A DNA stretch of 64,000 nt from assembly GCF_001995095.2 (NCBI RefSeq), contig NZ_MTSD02000003.1, forward strand, positions 124,001 to 188,000, in the 5' to 3' direction. The stretch is from Oceanospirillum linum. Lineage in GTDB: Bacteria; Pseudomonadota; Gammaproteobacteria; Pseudomonadales; Halomonadaceae. This document shows positions 8,942 to 17,783 of this stretch, piece by piece. Within the stretch, counting starts at the first letter, position 1. The number at the start of each line of letters is the position of its first letter. Both the position numbers and the translations under genes were made by a program. The notes under the pieces are model-generated. The model made no database searches and had not been told where the DNA came from. It saw only the letters and a program-made list of their open reading frames with translations.

Positions 8942-10570
8942 ATGAATCTTCAGGAATTTACAGTAAAGGCCCGCCTTTACTTTCTTATAGGACTGGCAGT
9001 GACGGCAATGGCCATCCTTGAGTTTATGTCCCTGCAAAACCAGCGTGATGCACTGTTTGAGAATTCCAACCAGAAAGTTAAAGCACTGGTGGAGTCAGCT
9101 CATACTTTGATTGAAGGGTATGCCAGCCTGGCAAAGACAGGGGAGATGACAGAAACCGAAGCTAAACTTGCCGCAAAACGCTCCCTGGAAAATATGAGCT
9201 ATGCCAACGGTGAGTACTTTTTTATTCTTGATTACAACGCAGTCGTCGTTGCCCATGGTGTAGATGCCGACATCATTGGCCGGAATCTTTCCGACGTAAA
9301 AACAGAGGATGGGCAACGCGTATTTAAGGATATCGCCAGCCTGGGCCGTCAGGGTAAAACAGATGGTTTCTTCTCCTACCGCTGGCCGAAATCTGGTTTC
9401 GACGAGCCTAAAATGAAAACCACCTACGTTAAAACACTGCCTGAATGGCAGTGGGTTATTGCCAGCGGTGACTATGTTTTCGAAATTGAAGATATGTTTA
9501 TCGAAGGGCTGGTTCACGCCGTCATTCAGCTACTGGTAATTCTTGCCATTATGATAGCGGTAGCCATCACCATCACACGCTCTATCATTAACCCTTTAGA
9601 CCAGGTTAGCAAAACCATGGATCAGGTAGCTAAAGGTGATTTAAGGGTGCGAGTGAATATGAAGGGCAAAGATGAACTGAGCCGCATGTCCCGCTCCGTC
9701 GATCATACCCTGCAGACCTTTCAGGACCTTATATTCCTGCTGACCAGTTCTGCAAATCAGCTACAGGGTGCTGCAGAAGAGTTGGCAGCCACAGCCGAGC
9801 AAACCAGCACAGGTATTCGCCGCCAGTCTGAAGAGACTGATCTGCTCTCAACTGCCATGAATGAGATGTCAGCCACCGTTCAGGAGGTCGCACACAATGC
9901 CAGCGCCAGCGCCCAGGCGACGAATGCCGCGGATGAAGAAGCAGACAAAGGCAATCATGAGGTTGAAGATACGGTTAATAAAATTACTCACCTAAGCCAT
10001 GAGGTTGAAGAAGCCTCCAGCGTAATCCGCGCTCTGGAAAGCGATACTGAAGAGATCGGCACTGTACTGGAAGTTATTCAGGGAATCTCAGAACAAACCA
10101 ACCTATTAGCCCTTAATGCAGCCATTGAAGCTGCCCGTGCCGGTGAAACGGGCCGCGGCTTTGCCGTTGTTGCCGACGAGGTACGCCAGCTTGCCCAGCG
10201 TACTCAGGACTCTACCAAAGAGATTCGGGATATGAATGACCGCTTGCGCAGCGGTGCCCGCAACGCTGTGGAGGTTATGGAACGCAGCCGCAAGCAGGCG
10301 GAAGAGTCTGTCGCCGCAGCAACCCACGCCGGCGAAGAGTTAAAAATGATTGTGGAACAGATGCAAACAGTGCGGGATATGACGGCTCAGGTCGCAACCG
10401 CCACCGAGGAACAGAGCGCTGTAGCAGAAGAGATGAACCGCAATCTGGTGAATATTGTGAATGTCTCTGCTGAGGCCGCTACCGGCTCCGATATGGTTGC
10501 AGCCAGCAGTGAAGAGCTTTCACGGCTAGCCGTTCAGCTACAACAGAACATCGCCAAGTTCAAATGCTGA
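8942..10570 (+). CDS. Methyl-accepting chemotaxis protein with single Cache sensor
   Basis: A 542-residue chemoreceptor. Transmembrane helix 1 lies near residues 12-28. The periplasmic region (about 30-185) has the [18 protein letters not shown] and [18 protein letters not shown] blocks of the sCache_2 domain. Transmembrane helix 2 lies near 190-213, followed by a HAMP domain. The signalling domain carries the highly conserved hairpin tip [19 protein letters not shown]. It would couple to CheA/CheW in polar arrays. No C-terminal CheR-binding pentapeptide is present. Ligands of such receptors are often small carboxylates, but none can be named here. The downstream neighbour is an amino acid importer on the opposite strand. 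Confidence 0.92.
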   Translation: MNLQEFTVKARLYFLIGLAVTAMAILEFMSLQNQRDALFENSNQKVKALVESAHTLIEGYASLAKTGEMTETEAKLAAKRSLENMSYANGEYFFILDYNAVVVAHGVDADIIGRNLSDVKTEDGQRVFKDIASLGRQGKTDGFFSYRWPKSGFDEPKMKTTYVKTLPEWQWVIASGDYVFEIEDMFIEGLVHAVIQLLVILAIMIAVAITITRSIINPLDQVSKTMDQVAKGDLRVRVNMKGKDELSRMSRSVDHTLQTFQDLIFLLTSSANQLQGAAEELAATAEQTSTGIRRQSEETDLLSTAMNEMSATVQEVAHNASASAQATNAADEEADKGNHEVEDTVNKITHLSHEVEEASSVIRALESDTEEIGTVLEVIQGISEQTNLLALNAAIEAARAGETGRGFAVVADEVRQLAQRTQDSTKEIRDMNDRLRSGARNAVEVMERSRKQAEESVAAATHAGEELKMIVEQMQTVRDMTAQVATATEEQSAVAEEMNRNLVNIVNVSAEAATGSDMVAASSEELSRLAVQLQQNIAKFKC

Positions 10571-10580
10571 TCAACTGACG

Positions 10581-10603
10581 GGTCTTCCGGTAACCGGAAG
10601 ACC
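10581..10603. repeat. Perfect 10-bp stem hairpin
   Basis: GGTCTTCCGG and CCGGAAGACC flank a TAA loop directly after the chemoreceptor stop codon. There is no T tract on either side, so it may instead protect a 3' end. A true terminator follows 13 bases later. Confidence 0.5.
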
Positions 10604-10615
10604 TGCCTAAATAAC

Positions 10616-10663
10616 AAAGCCCCGCTTCAGAGCTCCATTCAGTGCTATAAAGCGGGGCTTTTA
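10616..10663 (+). terminator. Bidirectional terminator between chemoreceptor and ABC importer
   Basis: AAAGCCCCGCTT pairs with AAGCGGGGCTTT over a 22-base loop, with T-rich sequence on both sides. It lies between the 3' ends of convergent genes. Confidence 0.75.
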
Positions 10664-10693
10664 TCTCTTACATCCGGCCTTACAAGTCAGCAA

Positions 10694-11431
10694 TCAGTCT
10701 TTACTCAATAGCTGAGAATCCAGACCCTTTGGTTTTTCGTTTGGCCAATGCTGATGTCGGTTAAAATAACGCTCCAACAGGCGGAATATAAATATAATCA
10801 AGGCACTGATCATCAGATACATAACACCGGCCGCCAGGAAGATCTCCAAAGGCGTATAGGTACGGGCGATCACAGTACGGGCCATACCGGTCAGATCCAG
10901 CAGAGTTATCGTAGACGCCAATGCACTCCCCTTCAGCATCAGAATCACCTCGTTACCGTAAGATGGCATCATAATGCCAAAAGCCCGGGGCAAGGTGATA
11001 CGACGCAACATCTTCGGATAGCTCATACCCAGCGCTTTAGCGGCTTCAATCTCACCTCTTGGGATAGATTGAATAGCACCCCGCAACAGTTCCGCGATAT
11101 AAGCGGCAGTATGTAAGCCAAACGTGATAACAGCACACCAGTATGGTTCACGCAGAATAGGCCAAAGAGACGATTCCTTAACCCACTCAAACTGAGAAGC
11201 ACCGTAATACACCAGAAAAATCTGGATCAGAAGCGGTGTTCCACGAAAGAAAAAGATATAAGCATACGGCAAGGCACGCACCCAGATATTGCCGGATACA
11301 CGCAACAGAGCCAAAGGAATAGCCAGTAAAACACCGATTAAACCAGAGAAAAATACCAGCTCCAGCGTCAGCAGTGCACCATCCATCAGTTTTGGCAGAT
11401 TCTGCCAGATAACCGTCCAATCCCAATTCAT
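10694..11431 (-). CDS. Polar amino acid ABC transporter permease (HisM/ArtM type)
   Basis: A 245-residue inner membrane protein with about five hydrophobic helices. It has the EAA loop of binding-protein-dependent permeases (EIEAAKALGMSYPKMLRRITLPRA, near residues 140-165), which docks with the ATPase. It belongs to the His/Glu/Gln/Arg permease family. Its ATG overlaps the stop of the previous permease gene as ATGA, so the two are translationally coupled. It works with the second permease, the binding protein and the ATPase upstream. The substrate is probably a basic or other polar amino acid; the sequence alone does not decide which. Confidence 0.88.
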   Translation of the reverse strand: MNWDWTVIWQNLPKLMDGALLTLELVFFSGLIGVLLAIPLALLRVSGNIWVRALPYAYIFFFRGTPLLIQIFLVYYGASQFEWVKESSLWPILREPYWCAVITFGLHTAAYIAELLRGAIQSIPRGEIEAAKALGMSYPKMLRRITLPRAFGIMMPSYGNEVILMLKGSALASTITLLDLTGMARTVIARTYTPLEIFLAAGVMYLMISALIIFIFRLLERYFNRHQHWPNEKPKGLDSQLLSKD

Positions 11432-12120
11432 GAGCGAGCCCCCTGATAACCACGATTAGCGAAGCGTTCCAGATAATACAGGCCCGCCATTGAGATTGAG
11501 GTCAACAGCAGATAGACACAGGCAGCAGCCAGATAAAAGGTAAACGGCTCTTTGGTATAACCTACCGCCACAGCGGCCTGGCGCATCAACTCATTCAGGC
11601 CAATAACGGAGACCAGAGCAGTGTCTTTCAGCAATACCAAAAAGAGGTTTCCCAAACCCGGTAGGGCGATTCGCCACACCTGAGGAAGAGTCACTCGAAT
11701 AAAAGTCTGATACTGGGTCATACCCAGAGCAACTGCAGCTTCCTTTTGCCCTTTAGGGATCTCCTGCAAGGCACTACGAAAAACTTCTGTGGCATAGGCA
11801 CCAAAAGCGATACTCAGCGCCGTTACCCCGGCAACAAAAGGACTAAGCTCAATATACTCGTCATAACCAAATTGACTGGCAATAGCCATCAATACGACTG
11901 ATGAGCCAAAGAAAATGGTCAGAACCAGCAGTAACTCCGGCATACCCCGGACAAAAAGGGTGTAACCATTACCGATTGCTCTGAGCGTTTTAGAAGAGGA
12001 CACCTTGGCGGATGCACCCAACAAACCAAAAACCAGGCCAACCGCCAGACTGCATAATGCCAGTTGCAGCGTAACCCAGGCACCGCTGATAAGCAGATGA
12101 CCAAAACCTTGCAGATCCAT
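11428..12120 (-). CDS. Polar amino acid ABC transporter permease (HisQ/ArtQ type)
   Basis: A 230-residue permease paralogous to the next gene, with an EAA loop (GQKEAAVALGMTQYQTFIRVT) and about five transmembrane helices. Together the two would form the heterodimeric channel. The ATG has no strong ribosome site, and a terminator-like hairpin lies just upstream at 12152-12180. This suggests that the permeases are made at a lower level than the binding protein, a common arrangement for ABC importers. Confidence 0.88.
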   Translation of the reverse strand: MDLQGFGHLLISGAWVTLQLALCSLAVGLVFGLLGASAKVSSSKTLRAIGNGYTLFVRGMPELLLVLTIFFGSSVVLMAIASQFGYDEYIELSPFVAGVTALSIAFGAYATEVFRSALQEIPKGQKEAAVALGMTQYQTFIRVTLPQVWRIALPGLGNLFLVLLKDTALVSVIGLNELMRQAAVAVGYTKEPFTFYLAAACVYLLLTSISMAGLYYLERFANRGYQGARS

Positions 12121-12151
12121 AGGAGATACCGATGACGTAAGGAGTAGGTTG

Positions 12152-12180
12152 AAAAAATAATGGCCGCATGGCGGCCATTA
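12152..12180 (-). terminator. Terminator/attenuator between binding protein and permease genes
   Basis: Read on the minus strand, TAATGGCCGC pairs perfectly with GCGGCCATTA around a three-base loop and is followed by six T residues. It lies inside the operon, after the binding protein stop and before the permeases. Partial termination here would raise binding protein over permease levels. Confidence 0.75.
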
Positions 12181-12203
12181 CAGATCAGACGAAATACCCG
12201 GAC

Positions 12204-12953
12204 TTAGTAGATAGAGAACGGGAAGTACTTCGCATTGATACGGTCATAAGTGCCGTTTTCTACAATTTCTTTCAAAGCTTTGTTCATTTTCTGGCGCAGC
12301 TTGTCATTTTTACGAACCGCGATACCGATCTTGTCATCAATATCAATCTTTTCGCCTTTGAACTCAAATGCCTGACCTGCATCTGAACGTAACCAGTCAT
12401 AGGCCGGCAGCTGATCAGAAACAATAGCGTCCAGACGGCCAGAAGACAGATCCAGATAAGCATTATCCTGAGTGTCGTACAGTTTAACGCTTACTTTATC
12501 ACCCAGGTTATCTTCCAGGTACTGGCCTGCAATTGTAGCTCGCTGAGCACCAATGGCTTTCCCTGATACGCTCTCCGGAGAAAAACTACCCTTCTTAGGA
12601 GCCACAAAAATCAGGCTATTGGAGTAGTAGGGGTCAGTAAAATCAACCACACGGCTACGCTCAGGAGTGATCGACATACTGGCAATAATCGCATCGTACT
12701 TACGCGCCATCAGGCCGGAGATAATGCCATCCCAATCCTGAGCAACGATAGTGCAATCCGCTTTCATTTGCTCGCACAGAGCGTTTGCGATATCAACGTC
12801 AAAACCTTTCAGCTCACCGGATTCATCGATGAAGTTAAAAGGCGCATAAGCACCTTCAGTAGCGATACGGACTTTATCCGCAGCCATAGAGAAAGGAGCA
12901 GCCAGGGTTGCTGCAACAAGGGCCACACCGGCCAGTGCATGTTTCAGATTCAT
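12204..12953 (-). CDS. Periplasmic amino acid-binding protein (family 3)
   Basis: A 249-residue solute-binding protein with a clear signal peptide (residues 1-24, cleaved near FSMAA-DKV). The family 3 signature GFDVDIANALCEQM lies near residues 49-62, and MSITPERSRVVDFTDPYY follows near 95-112. It would deliver a polar amino acid in the periplasm to the permease pair. The pattern resembles arginine/ornithine/histidine-binding proteins (ArtJ, HisJ, AotJ), but specificity is not fixed by what is visible. The gene lies 115 bases downstream of the ATPase gene, on the same strand. Confidence 0.9.
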   Translation of the reverse strand: MNLKHALAGVALVAATLAAPFSMAADKVRIATEGAYAPFNFIDESGELKGFDVDIANALCEQMKADCTIVAQDWDGIISGLMARKYDAIIASMSITPERSRVVDFTDPYYSNSLIFVAPKKGSFSPESVSGKAIGAQRATIAGQYLEDNLGDKVSVKLYDTQDNAYLDLSSGRLDAIVSDQLPAYDWLRSDAGQAFEFKGEKIDIDDKIGIAVRKNDKLRQKMNKALKEIVENGTYDRINAKYFPFSIY

Positions 12954-13068
12954 TGTGGATTCCTCTTGGGATTTATTTTAATTATGACTGGATACCTGAC
13001 CGGCTGTTAACCAAAGCAACAGGTACCCTTTTTAACGCCATGGTAAGGCACCATAAGCAGATAAAAAC

Positions 13069-13842
13069 TTACAGATGGCTACTCAAAAATTCCCGACAAC
13101 GGTCGGAGTCAGGGTTACCAAACACTTTATCCGGCGACCCTATCTCTTCAACCTGTCCCTGATGCAGAAACACAATCTGGGAAGACACATCCCGGGCAAA
13201 GCGCATCTCGTGGGTTACAATCAACATAGTTCGGCCTTCAGCAGCCAAATCACGCATCACGGCCAAAACCTCATTGACCAGCTCAGGATCAAGTGCTGAC
13301 GTCGGCTCATCAAACAACAGAACCTGAGGATCCATCGCTAATGTTCGGGCAATTGCAATCCGCTGCTGCTGTCCACCAGAAAGCTGGCTTGGGTAATTGT
13401 GACGCTTATCAAATAGCCCTACTTTTTTTAACAAGCCTTCAGCACGGGCGATCGCTTCATCTTTAGTACGCTTTAGTACATGTATAGGCGCTTCGATGAT
13501 ATTTTCCAGCACAGTACGATGGGGCCAGAGGTTAAAATTCTGAAAAACAAAACCGATCTCTGAGCGCATACGTTCCAGCTGTTTCTGATCCGCCGCTTCA
13601 AGCTCGTTATCTTTGTTTTTCTTAAGTTTAAGGGATTCTCCGGCTACAGTGATTGTACCGGATGAAGGGGACTCCAACAGATTGATACAGCGCAGAAAAG
13701 TACTCTTTCCTGACCCGCTGGAACCCAGAATAGAAATGACGTCACCGTCACGGGCTTGCAGGGAAATACCTTTTAAAACTTCTAAGGAGCCATAACTTTT
13801 ATGGAGATCTCTGATTTCCAGAGCAACAGGCGCGTCGGGCAT
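13069..13842 (-). CDS. Polar amino acid ABC transporter ATP-binding protein (HisP/AotP type)
   Basis: A 257-residue ABC ATPase. Walker A is GSSGSGKST (about 39-47), the signature is LSGGQQQR, Walker B is LLFDEPTSALD, and the switch histidine is in IVTHEM. The long insert with NELEAADQKQLERMR between Walker A and the Q-loop is typical of the HisP/AotP branch. It is the first gene of a four-gene minus-strand operon (ATPase, binding protein, two permeases) and would power uptake at the inner membrane. Confidence 0.92.
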   Translation of the reverse strand: MPDAPVALEIRDLHKSYGSLEVLKGISLQARDGDVISILGSSGSGKSTFLRCINLLESPSSGTITVAGESLKLKKNKDNELEAADQKQLERMRSEIGFVFQNFNLWPHRTVLENIIEAPIHVLKRTKDEAIARAEGLLKKVGLFDKRHNYPSQLSGGQQQRIAIARTLAMDPQVLLFDEPTSALDPELVNEVLAVMRDLAAEGRTMLIVTHEMRFARDVSSQIVFLHQGQVEEIGSPDKVFGNPDSDRCREFLSSHL

Positions 13843-14344
13843 GGGGTGCGCTTCCTGGTAACAAATGAATTGTGGATGTTTATTTTAATTTTTGTTCGGC
13901 GTATTAGACCAAGGTGTCATTTTTAAAGCAATCGTATGAAATTTTCCAGTCAATTTTCCTGACAGGTCCGCTGAGTGAAAGCTAAATATCGTAACTTCCC
14001 GAAAAAAGACAGGATAACCTTACTAAATTTAAGCGATCGGTCACAAACTCGACAATCAACAATCATCTGTAAATCATAGTTTACACGCGACGATAACTCG
14101 CCCGATAGACACCACAACCTCTGTGCCATAACCCTCATACTGCCAGGGATTTCACTCTTACGCCCGCGTTCTTTCTCTCCAGCCACCTCCCTTAAGAAAG
14201 GGATCATTTTGTTCTCTTTGCAGTCAAAGCTGTTAACAGATGTAAACCTATTGCCTCTTTGGCCGATAGAAGAGTAAGTAGGTTAAGGGCGTTACGTCAG
14301 AACAGGCCGCCAATATCAGCCTGTGTCAGGTTTAGGAGAGAGCT
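13843..14344. other. 502-bp divergent intergenic region
   Basis: This region separates the ABC importer operon (leftward) from the CBS protein gene (rightward). It holds a perfect TyrR-type box at 14068-14085 and short AATTTTCC repeats near 13943. An antisense open frame at 13950-14207 does not look like protein. No RNA gene was recognised. Confidence 0.5.
14068..14085. promoter_or_regulatory. Perfect TyrR/PhhR-type box
   Basis: TGTAAATCATAGTTTACA fits the TyrR consensus TGTAAA-N6-TTTACA at all twelve defined bases. It lies about 225 bases before the ABC importer ATPase gene and 260 bases before the CBS gene. No tyrR gene is in the window, so the regulator is inferred from the motif alone. 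Confidence 0.5.
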
Positions 14345-15109
14345 ATGGTATTTGCAGTTTATGAACAAGGGATGCGTATCCACACACCACGGAAAACACT
14401 TCTCGGCCGCCGGGGAATTGATGCACTCCAGGAAACGCAAAATACCCGGCGACTGGCGGATACTGACAGTGACTCAAGCCATCTGGAGCGGATGGCTGAG
14501 CGCTCTTTTGAACAGGTTCAGAATGCCGCGGTAAAACGTCGTCTTGAGAATCTTCCGGAGCAGGAGCAGGACGAGCAAAACCCGGAGCAGGCGCAACAGG
14601 ACAAATCAGATAGTCCGGTCGATATCTCTAAAAAAGCGCTCAAAGCATACTCCTCTACGGAGCAAAGCCATACTCATGGTGAGCGCCCTGCCGTCAGTGC
14701 AGCCATGATTATGTCGACGCCTATCGTATCTGCAGAGTTCGATCAGAATCTGCAGCAGGGTTGGAATATGATGCAGCAACATAAAGTACAGCACCTTCTG
14801 CTGCTTAACCGGAAAGGCGCCTTAATGGGGCTGGTATCGGATAAAGATATTCTGAAGGTCACGTCCGGTGTCGGTGATATTGAGCTTGAAGGGCGCACCG
14901 CAGCTGAAGTCATGCTGGGCGACCTGATCAGCCGCAAACTACTGACAGTGAATCCTGATGCCAGCTTACTGGATATTGCACATGCCATGCTGGAGCAAAA
15001 CGTCTCCGCTATGCCAGTCGTCACAGACAATGATGAGCTTAAAGGCATCATCACAAGAACAGACCTGCTGCAGGCGATGATCAATGGACAATTAGAAACC
15101 TGGTACTAA
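14345..15109 (+). CDS. CBS domain protein with acidic N-terminal linker
   Basis: A 254-residue protein. The first part (about residues 1-110) is hydrophilic and rich in Gln, Glu and Asp and is probably largely disordered. Two CBS motifs follow, at about 122-180 (SAAMIMSTPIVSAEF to GLVSDKDILKV) and 195-250 (LLTVNPDASLLDIA to GIITRTDLLQAM). A CBS pair usually binds an adenine nucleotide. A good GGAGAG site precedes the ATG. It stands alone, and its partner is unknown. Confidence 0.8.
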   Translation: MVFAVYEQGMRIHTPRKTLLGRRGIDALQETQNTRRLADTDSDSSHLERMAERSFEQVQNAAVKRRLENLPEQEQDEQNPEQAQQDKSDSPVDISKKALKAYSSTEQSHTHGERPAVSAAMIMSTPIVSAEFDQNLQQGWNMMQQHKVQHLLLLNRKGALMGLVSDKDILKVTSGVGDIELEGRTAAEVMLGDLISRKLLTVNPDASLLDIAHAMLEQNVSAMPVVTDNDELKGIITRTDLLQAMINGQLETWY

Positions 15110-15165
15110 ACCAGGGCAACCTTGTGGCCTATTGTGAAAAACAGGTTTCACAGGTCGCATTAGTG

Positions 15166-15210
15166 AAAAAAATAACCCTCAATATCGGGTATCAGATTAT
15201 TGAGGGTTAT
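15166..15210 (-). terminator. Terminator of the ProQ-domain gene
   Basis: A 13-bp stem of ATAACCCTCAATA (15172-15184) with TATTGAGGGTTAT (15198-15210) is followed on the minus strand by a T run (15166-15172). It closes the minus-strand gene that ends at 15245 and also separates it from the convergent CBS gene. Confidence 0.85.
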
Positions 15211-15244
15211 AGCTTTAACAGGAATTGTTAAACGTTAACTCAGG

Positions 15245-16174
15245 CTATTTCTTAGTCAAGAGCTGAGACAGCTTGCTGTTAAGCCGTTTTTTCTCTTCTT
15301 TTTCCCGAACTGCTTTCTCTTTCTGCAAACGCTGTTGGCGGATGCCCTCCAACTGCTCTTTTGCATGGCCAGCTTCTTCTTCCGTCACAAAACCGGCATT
15401 ATTTCCCGACAGATCCATCCGTACAGCACCGGTTTTCAACACCCTCAGATAGCGGGGACTTCTGACATACCCGGCAAGAGCACGGCGAATCCAGTGATCA
15501 GGAAGAGCCTCATGCTCTGCCAGATCCTCATGGATGCCGATCTTAAGTGGCTGAATAGTAACCGTAGAAAAAGCCTTCGGATAACGCTCACTCCAATGTG
15601 CCAAAATAGCTTTGGCATCAAATTTTTCCATAACAGGCTCATGTGGTGCTTCATCCTGATCTGCAGTCTTCTCCGACAGCCATTCAGTAGGATCAAGAGT
15701 CTCACGAATTAACGCACGAACGGCATCAGAGCTTTCCAGCAAAGAACCATCCAGCAGATCTTTCAGGCGCTGCTGCAAACTGCCCAATTCCTGGCTAAGG
15801 GAGAGGTGATCTGTTTTCAGGGCGTCAAGCTCCGACACCAAGCGTTCATTGTCTGCTTCCAGTTCAGAAACACGCTCTGAGCCTTCATCCACACTCTGTT
15901 CTGCTGATGCTGGCTCTTCTGCCGCAGTCACATCAGCCCGAAGAGCAGCTTCCTGAGCAACACTCAGTTCTGCTTTGGTATTCTCAAGGGTGCGCTCCAG
16001 ATAGTTACAGTGCTCCTGTAAACCCTGGTTTCTAACCTTAAGCTCACTGCAGAGCTGATTTAACTCTGTCATTCTCTTATGGTGACTTCTCAGAGTCTGA
16101 AAACTATTATCCGCACGCTCATTCAGTTCATTGAACAGGTGATCTAATGTATTGGCTGATGAATCACTTGGCAT
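15245..16174 (-). CDS. Coiled-coil protein with C-terminal ProQ/FinO RNA-chaperone domain
   Basis: This 309-residue protein begins with a long coiled coil (about residues 10-145). It ends with a ProQ/FinO-like domain (about 164-268), recognised by KAFSTVTIQPLKIGIHEDL, WIRRALAGYVRSPRYLRVL and VRMDLSGNNAGFVTEEEA. A very basic Lys/Arg/Glu tail follows. ProQ-domain proteins bind structured small RNAs and 3' ends. The coiled coil suggests self-association or a partner protein. The ATG at 16174 is preferred over one at 16195 because AAGGATAGGG lies just upstream of it. It lies next to folA but has its own terminator. RNA binding is inferred from the family. Confidence 0.75.
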   Translation of the reverse strand: MPSDSSANTLDHLFNELNERADNSFQTLRSHHKRMTELNQLCSELKVRNQGLQEHCNYLERTLENTKAELSVAQEAALRADVTAAEEPASAEQSVDEGSERVSELEADNERLVSELDALKTDHLSLSQELGSLQQRLKDLLDGSLLESSDAVRALIRETLDPTEWLSEKTADQDEAPHEPVMEKFDAKAILAHWSERYPKAFSTVTIQPLKIGIHEDLAEHEALPDHWIRRALAGYVRSPRYLRVLKTGAVRMDLSGNNAGFVTEEEAGHAKEQLEGIRQQRLQKEKAVREKEEKKRLNSKLSQLLTKK

Positions 16175-16229
16175 GGGCAATACCCTATCCTTCATAATCT
16201 ACGGCGATCTTACCGGCAGTTACGCCATG

Positions 16230-16754
16230 TTACCCTGCTGGCTGATAAATATAAAAGCCATAATCATACTCACCGGTGCCTTCCTTCTTGCACTCTTCGC
16301 AGGAGACCTCCTGCCACTGGCTTTCATCATACTCAGGGAAAAAAGCATCTCCCTCAACGTCTGCGTGAACCTTAGTAATATAAAGTTTATTGGCATACGG
16401 CAGCGCCTGTTTATAGATCTCGGCCCCTCCCATAACAACAATCTCTTCACCACCATCAATCAGACATTGCTGATCTGCACGCTCCAGAGCATCCTCCAGC
16501 GAATGTACCACCACACAACCGGTTGCAGTGAAACTGGTATCACGGGTCATAATAATATTAGTACGTCCCGGCAGCGGACGCCCTATCGACTCGTGGGTTT
16601 TACGTCCCATAATCACAGGCTTCGCCCAAGTGCACTGTTTAAAGAATTGCAGATCCTTTGGTAAATACCAGGGCAGTTTATTATCAACACCGATAACACG
16701 ATTTTCGGCCATCGCCCAGATCAGGGCAACCGGGGCATCCAATTCTAAAGACAT
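16230..16754 (-). CDS. folA: Dihydrofolate reductase
   Basis: A 174-residue DHFR that reduces dihydrofolate to tetrahydrofolate with NADPH. Visible motifs are IWAMAENRVIGVDNKLPW at the folate site, the PKDLQFFKQCTWAKPVIMGRKTHESIGRPLPGR-type core read over residues 32-64, and VVMGGAEIYKQALP near the cofactor loop. It lies immediately downstream of thyA on the same strand. The two consecutive enzymes form the thymidylate cycle, because ThyA produces the dihydrofolate that FolA recycles. It looks complete. Confidence 0.96.
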   Translation of the reverse strand: MSLELDAPVALIWAMAENRVIGVDNKLPWYLPKDLQFFKQCTWAKPVIMGRKTHESIGRPLPGRTNIIMTRDTSFTATGCVVVHSLEDALERADQQCLIDGGEEIVVMGGAEIYKQALPYANKLYITKVHADVEGDAFFPEYDESQWQEVSCEECKKEGTGEYDYGFYIYQPAG

Positions 16755-16813
16755 AACTTGATCTCACTCACGCACAGGCCGGTCAGAACGCAGGCTCTCG
16801 CACCGGCAAAGAA

Positions 16814-17665
16814 TTAAACCGAAAAAGGGTACTGAATCGCTTCATGGTACTGGTAGCCCGCCACATCAAAGTCATCCAGAGTAACCCAGGTTTCCAGATC
16901 TTCCAGGCTCTTAATTTCAGGATTAATCTTCAACTGCGGTGATGGGAAAGGCTCTCGCTTTAACTGAACATCACGCATCAGTTCCAGCTGATCTTCATAA
17001 ATATGGGCGTTAACAATTTTGTGGTACGCCCTGCCCGGCTTGTGACCAGTGATCTGCGCCATTAGCGCCAGCAGGGTGAATACCTGTACCTGATTAAAGT
17101 TCAGACCTAAAGGAACATCACAGCTGCGCTGGGTACTGTTCAGATACAGCTTACCACCCAGTAACGAGAAATGATGGCTGTACATGCAGGGGCGTAAACA
17201 GCCCATCTCGAACTCGCCGGGATTATAAAAATTCAGAATCTCACCCCGGTCATCCAGTCCACGGCTCAGATCATCCACAATCTTTTTCAGCTGATCCAGA
17301 TAAGTGCCATCGGGTTTCGCCCAACTCCGCCCCTGCACACCATACACGCGGCCCATATCGTCCTCTCCGTTACGGTGAGGGTTGTTCAGCCAGCTGGGGT
17401 TTTCATTGGCATTAGCATTCCAGGTGTTGCAGCCGATAGCACGGAACTCTGCAGCACTACTGTAACCCCGCAGATAGCCCAAAAGCTCAGCAATAGCGGC
17501 CTTCCAAAAGCTTTTTCGGGTGGTAATCAGCGGGAACTGATTATTTTCCACATCATATTCCAGGTCGGCATTGATAACCGTCAGGCAGCGCTTACCGGTA
17601 CGTTCGTTATCAACCCAGATACCTTCTTCGACAATTCGACGGCTGAGATCAAGATACTGCTGCAT
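16814..17665 (-). CDS. thyA: Thymidylate synthase, long Vibrio/Shewanella-type variant
   Basis: A 283-residue thymidylate synthase that methylates dUMP to dTMP using methylene-tetrahydrofolate. It has the Arg loop ([16 protein letters not shown]), [11 protein letters not shown], the catalytic Cys in [11 protein letters not shown], the dUMP-binding [15 protein letters not shown], and a C-terminus ending in YPFSV. It is about 20 residues longer than the 264-residue E. coli form, and the active-site flank CMYSHH replaces the usual sequence. From memory this matches the ThyA of Vibrio and Shewanella. It is followed by folA, and lgt lies upstream on the same strand. Confidence 0.95.
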   Translation of the reverse strand: MQQYLDLSRRIVEEGIWVDNERTGKRCLTVINADLEYDVENNQFPLITTRKSFWKAAIAELLGYLRGYSSAAEFRAIGCNTWNANANENPSWLNNPHRNGEDDMGRVYGVQGRSWAKPDGTYLDQLKKIVDDLSRGLDDRGEILNFYNPGEFEMGCLRPCMYSHHFSLLGGKLYLNSTQRSCDVPLGLNFNQVQVFTLLALMAQITGHKPGRAYHKIVNAHIYEDQLELMRDVQLKREPFPSPQLKINPEIKSLEDLETWVTLDDFDVAGYQYHEAIQYPFSV

Positions 17666-17783
17666 GCGGGTTCCAAAGATTCAGAAATAAAAAGGTTGGC
17701 AGTTTACGCTACCAATAGGCCAATTGCAGCCAGAAGCGTCTAATAAATACAGCTCTGCTGAACCGCAGTATTAAGTTTTCTGA

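Noticed and set aside
13950-14207. 85-codon minus-strand frame in the intergenic region with the TyrR box
   Set aside because: Composition is unlike the neighbours, no ribosome site, and it crosses the TyrR-type box.
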